Shown: positions 1-7,488 of the stretch, one piece after another
Layout: every line of letters begins with the position of its first letter
Numbering within the stretch: the stretch's first letter is position 1
Source of the DNA: Weissella fangxianensis
Lineage (GTDB): Bacteria; Bacillota; Bacilli; Lactobacillales; Lactobacillaceae
Direction of reading: 5' to 3'
DNA length: 35,631 bases
Assembly: GCF_024718545.1 (NCBI RefSeq)
Contig: NZ_JAMXDB010000016.1
Coordinates: forward strand, 1-35,631
Position numbers and translations under genes: made by a program
Notes under the pieces: model-generated
What the model was told of the DNA's origin: nothing
The model's database searches: none
Seen by the model: only the letters and a program-made list of their open reading frames with translations

Positions 1-125
1 ATATCTATTACTACAATAATAAACGGATTAAAACAAAACTGGCCGGAAAAACTCCGGTTCAATACCGAAATCTTTCCGACCAGTTAGTTGCTTAAACTTC
101 TCTCCAATTTTTGGGGTTCAGTTCA
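1..125 (+). mobile_element. Right end of an IS3-family (IS150-like) insertion sequence
   Basis: The first 125 bases hold the C-terminal end of an IS3-type transposase and a terminal inverted repeat at 104-125 that ends in GGGGTTCAGTTCA. The same 13 bases appear inverted at 35506-35518, at the left end of another copy; across 22 bases the two ends differ at only three positions. The TG...CA termini fit the IS3 family. The element lies to the left of the window, so only its right end is seen. Bases after 125 belong to a minus-strand gene that the insertion has broken. Confidence 0.85.
3..95 (+). CDS. IS3-family transposase OrfB, C-terminal 30 residues (partial)
   Basis: Reading frame 3 is open from the window edge to a TAA at 93-95. 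It gives a tail containing YYYNNKRIKTKLAG followed by TPVQYR. This is the usual C-terminus of IS150-group integrase-core transposases (pattern YYN-RI-KL-G-SPV-YR). The catalytic DDE residues lie upstream, outside the window. The stop codon is 30 bases before the IS end, as is normal for this family. It may be a fully intact transposase; only the tail can be judged. Confidence 0.82.
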   Translation: MYYYNNKRIKTKLAGKTPVQYRNLSDQLVA

Positions 126-327
126 GTATCCAAATTGGCGTAGCAACCTTTTCTAATTCTTCAGTAGAGAAAACTGCTTGAGGACCTTCCTCCATAATAA
201 TATGTAATTTTTCACTAGATACATCTGTAAAAGTTTTGCTCAAAAATTCTCGACGATTAATTCTCACACCCGGAAGCTTTATAACTCCCTCAACTATTTG
301 AATGCCCACATTATCCCCATCTGCCAT
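118..327 (-). pseudogene. N-terminal fragment of a small conserved protein, truncated by the IS
   Basis: About 69 residues starting MADGDNVGIQIVEG and containing LPGVRINRREFLSK. The first ATG (345) overlaps the Shine-Dalgarno GAGGAG, so the ATG at 327, ten bases behind that site, is the better start. The reading frame runs into the IS end: the last codons and the stop TGA lie in the terminal repeat (118-125), so the natural C-terminus is lost. The sequence reminds me of the N-terminus of a Firmicutes family sometimes labelled EcsC-like or 'bacteriochlorophyll 4-vinyl reductase'; that recognition is weak. The fragment is short for any such family and is probably non-functional. Confidence 0.6.
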
Positions 328-650
328 ACTAGCCAGTCTCCTCATTATTCATTGTAATTTGTACTAATAACCAATAATCCTTATACTGATTTTACTCATT
401 TATGAAATACTAATCTAAAGTATGAGCTATTATGTTTCTTCATTACATTCTTAGTAAGAATGTCATTCGGATTTTTCAGCCACAGGTTCATTTCCTGAGA
501 TATTTTTCATAATTGAAGGATAGTTAGGGTCAATAAGGTAGGTTGTAAAAACTACCTCAAGCGTCCAAACCGCGTATCATTTCTTTGCACAAATTAGTTA
601 CAGAGGGATATTGATTGAATATTCGCAGTTCCATCTATCTACCCTACCAA
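328..650. other. Gene-free stretch with two short inverted repeats
   Basis: No convincing ORF or RNA gene. It holds a perfect palindrome CATTCTTAGTAAGAATG at 446-462 (8-base arms, one central base) and a small hairpin AGGTAG/CTACCT at 536-557. The palindrome could be an operator for the truncated leftward gene. No good promoter pair was found. Confidence 0.4.
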
Positions 651-685
651 ACAAAAAAGACCACCAACATCACTGTCAGTAGTCT
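651..685 (-). terminator. Intrinsic terminator of gpmA
   Basis: On the minus strand AGACTACT (685-678) pairs with GGTGGTCT (665-658) using two or three G-U pairs, followed directly by a T-run at 658-653. It lies 18 bases past the gpmA stop codon. Confidence 0.7.
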
Positions 686-702
686 CTATTTTATATTTCT
701 AA

Positions 703-1422
703 TTAAGCTTCTGGCTTCAAGATTTTCTTTGAAACAACGTTCAAATCTTCATCCAAGTCATAAACCCATGGCTCACCATTGGCGATTTCAACACCCATGA
801 TATCATCATCAGAGATTTGCTCAATGTGCTTTACTAAGGCACGCAATGAGTTTCCGTGAGCTCCGATAACAACGTTCTTACCAGCCTTCAAGGCCTTTGA
901 GATATCTGAATCCCAGAATGGCAAGACACGATCCAAAGTTACCTTCAAGTTCTCACCCTTTGGCAATTCACCTGCTGGCACATCTTGGTAACGACGATCC
1001 AATGCAGGATAAGTCTTACCATCAATTGTCATCGTTTCTGATTGCTCTTCTAGCAATGGAGGCAAAACGTCATATGAACGACGCCATTGATGAACTTGGT
1101 CATCACCCCACTTTTTCGCTGCATCGGCTTTGTTCAAACCTTGCAAAGCACCGTAATGACGTTCGTTCAAGCGCCATGACTTAACTTCTGGAATCCACAT
1201 TTGATCTGTTTCTTCCAAAGCCAAGTGCAATGTCGTGATGGCACGTGTCAAAACTGACGTATAAGCTTGGTCGAATTGGATGCCTTCTTTAGCCAACAAT
1301 TGTCCAGCTGTCTTAGCTTGAGCAACACCCTTGTCACTCAACTTTGTATCAATCCATCCATTGAATAAGTTCAATGCATTCCATTCACTTTGACCGTGAC
1401 GAATTAAAACCAACTTTGCCAT
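703..1422 (-). CDS. gpmA: 2,3-bisphosphoglycerate-dependent phosphoglycerate mutase
   Basis: Interconverts 3- and 2-phosphoglycerate in glycolysis, in the cytosol. The 239-residue protein has the histidine phosphatase signature RHGQSEWN with the phospho-accepting His at residue 9, the family segment [14 protein letters not shown] with the catalytic Glu, and [10 protein letters not shown] with the second catalytic His. Length is normal for dPGM (about 230-250). The start ATG at 1422 has Shine-Dalgarno AGAGGTG five bases upstream. It is monocistronic: an extended -10 promoter lies behind it and a terminator follows. No sign of transfer or damage. Confidence 0.96.
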   Translation of the reverse strand: MAKLVLIRHGQSEWNALNLFNGWIDTKLSDKGVAQAKTAGQLLAKEGIQFDQAYTSVLTRAITTLHLALEETDQMWIPEVKSWRLNERHYGALQGLNKADAAKKWGDDQVHQWRRSYDVLPPLLEEQSETMTIDGKTYPALDRRYQDVPAGELPKGENLKVTLDRVLPFWDSDISKALKAGKNVVIGAHGNSLRALVKHIEQISDDDIMGVEIANGEPWVYDLDEDLNVVSKKILKPEA

Positions 1423-1457
1423 TGGTACACCTCTTTTTTCTAATTTTGTTCGTTATT

Positions 1458-1466
1458 ATTGTAACA
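1458..1466 (-). promoter_or_regulatory. Extended -10 promoter of gpmA
   Basis: The minus strand reads TGTTACAAT, an extended -10 (TGnTACAAT), 36 bases upstream of the start codon. No clear -35 is present, which is acceptable for extended -10 promoters. Confidence 0.5.
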
Positions 1467-1516
1467 AATTTTCAAGATATTTAGTAGTAATTGGTAATCT
1501 TTTCACAAAATAATCA

Positions 1517-2530
1517 CTAACGTTTAATTGCTCCATTCTCAACCGTCAAAGCTGTAGAATGCGCAGGACCTTGTTTTTCTGGCAAAATATGTGTCATCAA
1601 ATCATTAATCGCTGTTGGTGCTTCACCAAAGCCAGTCGCAATCACATCATATTTACCATCATAAGCAGCAACATCCCCAATTGCATACACATTTTTGACT
1701 GACGTCGCCATGTTTTGCGCCACCAAAATTCGGTTTTGATCATTTAATGCTGGCTTAATTGTCCAACCAGCCATGACTTTATTCTCGGTTTGAAAGCCGT
1801 AACTAATCACAACTTCATCTACCGTAATAACTTTTGTTTCCTCAGCGCGGGCAACTTGCAGGGTCACTGATAGAGCACCAGACACATCACGCGTAATGCT
1901 TTTAATTGTATATGGCGTCTCGATGCTTACTGATGAGTGCTCAAGTTGTGTCAAATTGTGTTCTAGTGCACGAAACTTATCACGACGATGCGTCAGGCTA
2001 ACTTCGGCAGCAATTGATTCTAATTGTAAGGCCATATCGACCGCTGAATCACCACCACCAGCTACTAAAACACGCTTGCCAGCAAATAGATCTTGTTCAT
2101 GAATAGAGTAATGGATATTATTGGCAACATCATCCCCTAATAAATCGGCTGAAATCCGGCGTGGTTCAAAGGCACCAGCCCCTGTAGCTAGTACAATCCC
2201 TTTTGTGTGGAACCCTGACTGTTGATCAATCTCAATTTGATAACCATCCTCATCCGGGATAATGTCCGTAACAGTTGCGCCTGATAACATTGTTTGATCA
2301 AATTGAGACAGTTGTTCTGTTAAATCATCAATCAATGCTTGACCAGAAACATTTGTAAAGCCCGCCACGTCTAAGATGGTTTTCTTTGGGTAAAAATTCG
2401 TAACTTGTCCACCCACATCGGGCAAGCTTTCAACAATGGCTACTTTTAATTCTCGTAAACCAGCGTAGAAACCCGCGAACATACCTACTGGGCCAGCACC
2501 AATAATTGTTAAATCTACTTCTTCATTCAT
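1517..2530 (-). CDS. Ferredoxin/flavodoxin-NADP+ reductase, thioredoxin reductase-like (YumC type)
   Basis: A 337-residue FAD flavoprotein that moves electrons between NADPH and ferredoxin or flavodoxin. It has an N-terminal FAD-binding GAGPVGMFAG (residues about 11-20), a second Rossmann motif VAGGGDSAVDMAL for NADPH (about 155-167), and the C-terminal FAD motif IGDVAAYDGKYDVIATGFGEA. The CxxC of true thioredoxin reductases is absent from the central domain (GGGDSAVD stands without a redox-active pair), which places it with the B. subtilis YumC group. The start ATG at 2530 has AGGAAG twelve bases upstream, slightly long spacing. The sseB-like gene lies 45 bases upstream on the same strand, so the two may be co-transcribed. 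No terminator is visible before gpmA. Confidence 0.9.
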   Translation of the reverse strand: MNEEVDLTIIGAGPVGMFAGFYAGLRELKVAIVESLPDVGGQVTNFYPKKTILDVAGFTNVSGQALIDDLTEQLSQFDQTMLSGATVTDIIPDEDGYQIEIDQQSGFHTKGIVLATGAGAFEPRRISADLLGDDVANNIHYSIHEQDLFAGKRVLVAGGGDSAVDMALQLESIAAEVSLTHRRDKFRALEHNLTQLEHSSVSIETPYTIKSITRDVSGALSVTLQVARAEETKVITVDEVVISYGFQTENKVMAGWTIKPALNDQNRILVAQNMATSVKNVYAIGDVAAYDGKYDVIATGFGEAPTAINDLMTHILPEKQGPAHSTALTVENGAIKR

Positions 2531-2575
2531 TATTATAGAAAACTTCCTATTACTATTTTATTGAAAACGACTCAC

Positions 2576-3385
2576 TTAATCTAAATTTCGATTGTATAAA
2601 CTATCAAACTCTGACAGATCAACTTGGAAGTCAGATGCATAAACAATATCAACTGCACTACCCTCATCACCTGCTTTTTCTTCAAATGCTGTCGCTATTT
2701 GTTGATAAAGTGCTTGCACTGCATCCCGATCTGGGCCATCCACTACTAATAGATAGTTTGACGTATTGGCGTCATTATTAGTCAACCAAAGAAGATACAT
2801 GCTTTCAATGGTTCCCATTGCATCGTCAGCAATGCCAATCAATTCATAACGCAGTGGCGTTGGAATCAACTCTTCAGCTGAGGTAATTTCCATTTCATTG
2901 TCGCCTGCTTCATCATGTTCATCCGCTTGCTGTTGTTCAGCAATTTGTTGTGCAATATAAGCGATGTTATCACGCGTGATTGGCATACCGTTAGTAAATG
3001 GATTTAAGGCTAAACCTTCGATATTCTGTGTATCATCGTCTTGCAAAATTGGTAAGTAATCTGATAACGCCATTGCCCATGGATAAACGGGTAATTCAGC
3101 TTCAATAGTTTGTGCATTATAGGCTTCCAAATCAGTAAACACTGGGAAAACACCGTCACCATTTTCTAGTTCAAACGTTACCAACTGCATTTGCGCATTA
3201 TCTGGAATCTCAACACCACCATCATCCTTAACAACAGGTGGTTCTGAAAAATTAACTGGCGCAATAAATACAGCATCAATTAATGCTTGGATAAAGTTAT
3301 GCTCCGTGACCTCATTTTGTTCCTCACGAAAAACTGCTATCGCATCAAGCAATTTATCGTTACGTAGTTCTTCATCATTATCCAT
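2576..3385 (-). CDS. SseB-family protein
   Basis: A 269-residue acidic cytosolic protein. Residues 10-150 resemble the SseB N-terminal domain (a long initial helix with ALIDAVFIAPV, then the sheet segment MQLVTFELENGDGVFPVFTD, then YPWAMALSDYLPIL) and residues about 165-265 resemble its C-terminal partner. SseB is named for enhanced serine sensitivity in E. coli, but its biochemical role is unknown. There are no transmembrane segments or catalytic motifs. The start ATG at 3385 has AAGGAGA ten bases upstream. A good promoter precedes it, and the flavoprotein reductase gene follows 45 bases on. Confidence 0.8.
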   Translation of the reverse strand: MDNDEELRNDKLLDAIAVFREEQNEVTEHNFIQALIDAVFIAPVNFSEPPVVKDDGGVEIPDNAQMQLVTFELENGDGVFPVFTDLEAYNAQTIEAELPVYPWAMALSDYLPILQDDDTQNIEGLALNPFTNGMPITRDNIAYIAQQIAEQQQADEHDEAGDNEMEITSAEELIPTPLRYELIGIADDAMGTIESMYLLWLTNNDANTSNYLLVVDGPDRDAVQALYQQIATAFEEKAGDEGSAVDIVYASDFQVDLSEFDSLYNRNLD

Positions 3386-3426
3386 GCGTAATCATTCTCC
3401 TTATAATTTCTCATCTCTTTTTAACA

Positions 3427-3455
3427 AGTATAACGGAAAAGCCTATGTTTGTCAG
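3427..3455 (-). promoter_or_regulatory. Sigma-A promoter of the sseB-like gene
   Basis: The minus strand shows -35 CTGACA (3455-3450), 17-base spacer, -10 TATACT (3432-3427), with the start codon about 42 bases past the -10. Confidence 0.65.
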
Positions 3456-3528
3456 GGGTTCAACTTGTCACAATACAAAGGACAAACCTAACTATCAAAA
3501 AGGATAATCAATATATTCTAAACACAAA

Positions 3529-3560
3529 AAGAGGTTGGGAATTTTTTGTCCCAACCTCTT
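3529..3560. terminator. Bidirectional terminator hairpin of the GGTTGGGA family
   Basis: AAGAGGTTGGGA (3529-3540) pairs perfectly with TCCCAACCTCTT (3549-3560) around an 8-base loop. The minus strand gives a short A/T-rich tail. It lies 230 bases past the MFS gene stop at 3793 and upstream of the sseB promoter. From 3561 to 3792 I see no gene; that stretch is A/T-rich and contains AAAACACGAACATT at 3757-3770, similar to a motif near 6449. Confidence 0.7.
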
Positions 3561-3792
3561 ATTTCACATTATGACAAATCAAGGTCAATATCCGGCCATT
3601 AAATCAATGCCAAACAATTGTATCCACTATATGTATTTTAATGTGCTCTGCGTTTCCCCTCAAGCTACTAATTCATCATAGCTTAAAAGTCACTTAAAGT
3701 AAATACATACTTCGTGTTTATTACTCAATAATATTAATATAAAAGATCATTTCCGTCAAAACACGAACATTAATTAACATGTCACATATTTT

Positions 3793-4968
3793 TTAATCTT
3801 TGGCACCTTTATAGAATAATTTATACAAAATAGCACACATGATTGGTAGCACCGCTACAATCAAATACATTTGTTTGAAATCAACAAAATTACGCAACGC
3901 ACCTAGTACATAAGGTCCAACACCAATACCTAAGTCCAAGCCAACAAAATATGTTGATAAGGCAACGCCAACCCGGCTGACATCCTTTTCCAAATGCAAA
4001 GCAACTGCTTGACCGTTTGACATAAACGTTCCATAGCCTAATCCAATCAAGGCACCAGAGAATAACAATTCCCAAGCAGAGGTCGTTATACTTAACACAA
4101 ATAAACCAATTGCTAAGAACAAGTAACTAGGATACATCACCGAATTCTCACCGTATCGGTCAAAAATACGGCCTGCCATCGGACGGGTCACTGTAATAAC
4201 TAAGGCATACACCACAAAGAAAAATGAACTAACTGATACTAAGTCAATCGTCTCAACGTAAGATGCCAAGAATGACAACACACTTGAATAGGCAAGTCCC
4301 ATAACAAAGGCAATTGTCGCAATAAAGACAACTTTTGAATCAATAAAGGTATTAATTTTCCAACTGTCAGCCAATGCACGTTGATCTTTTGTCAAATCCA
4401 AGTTGTTGACCTTCAACATCAAGCACCCGACAACGGTGAATGCCAGAATAACGCTCGACATCATAACAATGAAGTCAATACTAGTTGCTTGTAACAATAG
4501 CATACCTAAGAACGGACCAATCGCCGCTGCCAAACTTGTACTCAAACCATAGTAGTTAATTCCTTCACCACGCCGTGATAATGGAATATATTCTGTCACA
4601 ATTGCATTAGTTGCTGTCGAAACGGCGCCATAGAAAAATCCATTTAATAAACGGACGATATAAAGCACTATCAGCGATGGCATATACAAATACATCAATG
4701 TTGTAATGAAGTACAGAACAATTCCAATACGTAATGTTTGTCTACGTCCCATAACCTCTAGCTTCTTTCCCACATAAAGCCGGGCTAATAACGTACCAAT
4801 AACGTAAATTCCTGATGCTAATCCCGCTTGACTTAACGTCGCACCCAAATTTTCTTGCGCAACAACGGCAATGATCACCATTAATAAATAGTAAACCAAA
4901 AAAACTAAGAAATTAACCAGTGTAATACTGATAAATCCCTTATTGAATAACTTCTCCTTACTTTCCAA
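3793..4968 (-). CDS. Major facilitator superfamily transporter, substrate unknown
   Basis: A 391-residue integral membrane protein with about 12 predicted membrane helices. It has the MFS motif A after helix 2 (YVGKKLEVMGRRQTLRIG) and a second copy in the C-terminal half (GRIFDRYGENSVMYPS), the mark of two six-helix bundles. It resembles 12-helix drug or small-molecule exporters of the YwoG/LmrP kind, but nothing fixes the substrate. The start is a TTG at 4968, supported by AAGGAG seven bases upstream; there is no in-frame ATG near the N-terminus of the conserved region. It stands alone, with its own upstream region at 4969-5150. Confidence 0.85.
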   Translation of the reverse strand: MESKEKLFNKGFISITLVNFLVFLVYYLLMVIIAVVAQENLGATLSQAGLASGIYVIGTLLARLYVGKKLEVMGRRQTLRIGIVLYFITTLMYLYMPSLIVLYIVRLLNGFFYGAVSTATNAIVTEYIPLSRRGEGINYYGLSTSLAAAIGPFLGMLLLQATSIDFIVMMSSVILAFTVVGCLMLKVNNLDLTKDQRALADSWKINTFIDSKVVFIATIAFVMGLAYSSVLSFLASYVETIDLVSVSSFFFVVYALVITVTRPMAGRIFDRYGENSVMYPSYLFLAIGLFVLSITTSAWELLFSGALIGLGYGTFMSNGQAVALHLEKDVSRVGVALSTYFVGLDLGIGVGPYVLGALRNFVDFKQMYLIVAVLPIMCAILYKLFYKGAKD

Positions 4969-5037
4969 CAGACCTCTCCTTAATAATAAAAATTAAATAA
5001 AACCTACCTTACTAAATTAATACTTTTTACTGGTAAT

Positions 5038-5058
5038 AGTCAAGTATATAAAATACTT
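5038..5058 (-). promoter_or_regulatory. Candidate -35 and overlapping inverted repeat upstream of the MFS gene
   Basis: The minus strand has TTGACT (5043-5038), a good -35, with a weak -10 TTAATT 17 bases on. Overlapping it is the perfect inverted repeat AAGTAT(ataaa)ATACTT at 5042-5058, which could bind a repressor. Function inferred only from position. Confidence 0.35.
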
Positions 5059-5090
5059 ATGATAATTCGTTAGTATTTAAAACATAAGAA

Positions 5091-5105
5091 TTGAAAACGC
5101 TTAAA
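5091..5105. promoter_or_regulatory. cre-like site, one mismatch
   Basis: TTGAAAACGCTTAAA matches the CcpA cre consensus (TGWAANCGNTNWCA) at all but one position. It lies about 125 bases upstream of the MFS start codon. Low confidence because a one-mismatch match is common in A/T-rich DNA. Confidence 0.25.
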
Positions 5106-5158
5106 TTCATTAATATGGTCATTGATTTTAAGTTTTACCTATTTTCAGGACAATAAAA

Positions 5159-5188
5159 AAACAAGTATCACAAAAACGATACTTGTTT
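5159..5188 (-). terminator. Intrinsic terminator of the BMP-family gene
   Basis: AAACAAGTATC (5159-5169) pairs perfectly with GATACTTGTTT (5178-5188). On the minus strand it is followed by a run of T (5160-5154). It sits about 60 bases past the stop codon. Confidence 0.85.
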
Positions 5189-5246
5189 AATCAAGAATGG
5201 CATAAGATGCGTTACGAAACACATCGTAACGATAATATTTTATTAT

Positions 5247-6302
5247 TTATTTAGCAGGAACTTTAACATCCCCACTCACAATATCTTTACGAGCATCTTG
5301 TACAGCCTGCCAGGCATCATTCGACATGTGGCCACGTGTAATCGCAACACCTTTATCACTTAACCCATATACTAGGTGCTTACCACCAGGGAAATTACCT
5401 TTAGCTGTCTTGTTAGTCACATCAACCACGGCCTTACCAACCTTCTTAACAGCAGAAGTCAATGTAAAGTTAGACTTACCATCCTTAGCTTTGTAGGCAC
5501 CATCATCATTTTGATCACGATCAACACCAACGACCCAAACTTTGTCTGCCGCGTTCTTTTCCTCATTCAAATCCTTTGCCTCAGTAAAGACACCGGATCC
5601 TGAACCACCAGCCGCCGTAAAGATAACGTCAGCACCATTTTGATACATTGATGAAGCAATCGTCTTCCCCTTACCAGCATCAGTAAAGCTACCTACATAT
5701 TGCGCATCAACCTGAATATCAGGATTAACTGACTTTGCCCCCGCAATAAATCCAGCTTCAAACGTCTTAACAACAGATGATTGCAGACCACCAACGAAAC
5801 CAAGTTTATCCGTCTTCGTCATTTTAGCAGCAGCAACACCAGACAAATATGATGACTGTTCAGACTTAAAGGTAACCGACACTGTATTCTTACGAGCCTT
5901 GGCAACATCATCAATAATCATATAATTTGTATCTGGATGTTTCTTTGATTGCTCATTAATTGTTGCAACTAATTGAAAACCAATACCATAAATATTCTTA
6001 AAGCCGTCTGAACGTGCTTGATCCATGTTCGTTGTAAAATCTGCATTTGTCTTTGAAGGATAGTAAGCATAACCGCCCTTGCCTTGCTTCACATCATTAC
6101 CCTTTGCCCACGACTTCAGGCCTTCCCACGCTGACTGGTTGAATGATTTATCATCGACACCACCACCATCGGTTACCAGCGCAACTGATGTCTTATCACT
6201 CTTATCATCACTTGACTTGTTTCCAGACCAAGCAGCATATGCACCACCTGCAATAATTACAACCGCGGCACCTGCCGCCCACATCTTTGCGTTTGAAGCC
6301 AT
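5247..6302 (-). CDS. BMP-family (PnrA-like) nucleoside-binding protein
   Basis: A 351-residue extracellular substrate-binding protein of the basic membrane protein family, expected to bind purine nucleosides for an ABC importer. It has the family opening TDGGGVDDKSFNQSAWEG (residues about 44-61), the GIGFQLV segment, FVGGLQSSVVKTFEAGF and GVDRDQNDDGAY. The N-terminus has a hydrophobic stretch (about 7-25) then a Ser/Asp/Lys-rich linker; there is no cysteine, so it cannot be a classic lipoprotein. It may be anchored by an uncleaved signal or cleaved after AYA. The start ATG at 6302 has AAGGGGA about eight bases upstream. No ATPase or permease gene of the nupOPQ type lies beside it, so the partner transporter must be elsewhere. 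Confidence 0.88.
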   Translation of the reverse strand: MASNAKMWAAGAAVVIIAGGAYAAWSGNKSSDDKSDKTSVALVTDGGGVDDKSFNQSAWEGLKSWAKGNDVKQGKGGYAYYPSKTNADFTTNMDQARSDGFKNIYGIGFQLVATINEQSKKHPDTNYMIIDDVAKARKNTVSVTFKSEQSSYLSGVAAAKMTKTDKLGFVGGLQSSVVKTFEAGFIAGAKSVNPDIQVDAQYVGSFTDAGKGKTIASSMYQNGADVIFTAAGGSGSGVFTEAKDLNEEKNAADKVWVVGVDRDQNDDGAYKAKDGKSNFTLTSAVKKVGKAVVDVTNKTAKGNFPGGKHLVYGLSDKGVAITRGHMSNDAWQAVQDARKDIVSGDVKVPAK

Positions 6303-6339
6303 TTTTCTATCCCCTTTTTTATAAAAGCTTACTCATATT

Positions 6340-6356
6340 GTTCGCTAATCACGAAC
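6340..6356. promoter_or_regulatory. Inverted repeat GTTCG-N7-CGAAC downstream of the BMP promoter
   Basis: GTTCG (6340-6344) and CGAAC (6352-6356) are separated by seven bases and lie just past the transcription start. Further CGAAC/GTTCG motifs occur at 6400-6406 and 6452-6456. PurR boxes of Firmicutes have a CGAAC core, and nucleoside uptake genes are plausible PurR targets, but the flanks match the published box only partly. Tentative. Confidence 0.35.
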
Positions 6357-6365
6357 TACATTTTA

Positions 6366-6394
6366 AATATAATGGGTAATGTTCAAAAAGTAAA
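6366..6394 (-). promoter_or_regulatory. Sigma-A promoter of the BMP-family gene
   Basis: The minus strand has -35 TTTACT (6394-6389), 17-base spacer, -10 TATATT (6371-6366). The start codon follows about 64 bases later. Confidence 0.5.
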
Positions 6395-6483
6395 TAGTTT
6401 CGTTCGTTTTTAATGCAAATAAAAACAAAGAAATAAATCGAAATGTTTAAAACACGAACTTTATCCCTTTGCTATCAAAATTT

Positions 6484-7341
6484 TTAATTTACCAACCGAA
6501 CTAGATAAGTTTCCGACACAAAGCCTCTAACGGCATTATAGATGCGTTTTGCACGTGATGCCTTTTCAGAAATTGCAAATACTGTTGGCCCCGTTCCTGA
6601 CATTTGTGCTGCATCAGCACCAAAATCATACATCTTTTGTTTCAAGCGTAGTATTTCTGGATATTTTGTACCAGTAATAGATTCAAGGACATTAAACATT
6701 TTGCAATATGCCGACTGGAAATCGCCAGCATTGACTGCTGACATCAGCCCAACCATATCCCCATGCCGCATATTAGCATAATCCACCAGCTTTAAAATTT
6801 TAGGTGTCGAAACGCTAATACCTGGTTTAGAAACGATCACCCACAAAGGTGGCAACGTTTGGGTCAATGGTTCAACAACCTCACCACGACCGCGAACACG
6901 CGCCGGACGAGAATAGACACAGAAAGGCACATCAGCATCAATCTGCAATCCCAACACTGCTAACTTATCTTCAGTGTAGTTAAGTTGCCAAATACGATTT
7001 AACCCCCGCAAAACTGCCGCAGCGTCCGAAGAGCCACCACCCAACCCAGCAGCGACTGGTACGCGTTTCATGATATGTATTTCAATCCCCTCATCTTTGC
7101 CAGCTATCGTGCGCATCAAACGCGCCGCTTGGTACGCTAAATTTTTTTCATTAAGCGGCAATAAACCACTCGTTGATTCAACAACAATATTCTGATGATC
7201 GGTCGTTGTACGAATTGTCACCGTATCAGCTAGGTCGATGGCCACCATTAACATGTCCCATTCTTGTTCACCATTCTTATGAATAAACGGGGTATCAAGG
7301 CTAATATTTAACTTTGCATAGGCTTGCTCTAATACTTCCAT
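6484..7341 (-). CDS. ispE: 4-diphosphocytidyl-2-C-methyl-D-erythritol kinase (GHMP family)
   Basis: About 285 residues. It has the N-terminal IspE motif YAKLNISLD, the GHMP-kinase ATP loop PVAAGLGGGSSDAAAVL (about residues 90-106) and the C-terminal MSGTGPTVFAI. The family phosphorylates CDP-methylerythritol in the MEP isoprenoid pathway. The ATG at 7341 is chosen because AAAGGA lies ten bases upstream; the longer TTG start at 7350 would leave only one base between it and that Shine-Dalgarno site. Lactobacillales usually make isoprenoids by the mevalonate route, so this gene may be an orphan with another role. An extended -10 promoter lies just behind it, and the BMP gene follows after about 180 bases. 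Confidence 0.92.
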   Translation of the reverse strand: MEVLEQAYAKLNISLDTPFIHKNGEQEWDMLMVAIDLADTVTIRTTTDHQNIVVESTSGLLPLNEKNLAYQAARLMRTIAGKDEGIEIHIMKRVPVAAGLGGGSSDAAAVLRGLNRIWQLNYTEDKLAVLGLQIDADVPFCVYSRPARVRGRGEVVEPLTQTLPPLWVIVSKPGISVSTPKILKLVDYANMRHGDMVGLMSAVNAGDFQSAYCKMFNVLESITGTKYPEILRLKQKMYDFGADAAQMSGTGPTVFAISEKASRAKRIYNAVRGFVSETYLVRLVN

Positions 7342-7371
7342 CGTGGCCAAGTCCTTTCATAGATTATTCTA

Positions 7372-7380
7372 ATTATAGCA
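7372..7380 (-). promoter_or_regulatory. Extended -10 promoter of ispE
   Basis: The minus strand reads TGCTATAAT: a perfect -10 with the TG extension, about 31 bases upstream of the chosen ATG. Confidence 0.6.
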
Positions 7381-7436
7381 AGTTGACATTAATTGCGAAA
7401 CAAAGTTAGCTAAATAATAATTATTGTATTAAAAAA

Positions 7437-7463
7437 GGTTGAAACAAAATAATTGTCTCAACC
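7437..7463 (-). terminator. Terminator of the second MFS gene (GGTTGAGACA family)
   Basis: On the minus strand GGTTGAGACA (7463-7454) pairs with TGTTTCAACC (7446-7437), with one G-U pair, and is followed by six T. It lies 26 bases past the MFS stop at 7489. Confidence 0.85.
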
Positions 7464-7488
7464 TCTTTATGATTAAAATGGATTAATT

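Noticed and set aside
1465-1482. CodY-like box upstream of gpmA
   Set aside because: Only a partial match to AATTTTCWGAAAATT, with mismatches in the centre.
7342-7350. TTG start of ispE
   Set aside because: It is one base from the AAAGGA site, too close for initiation; the ATG at 7341 has proper spacing.
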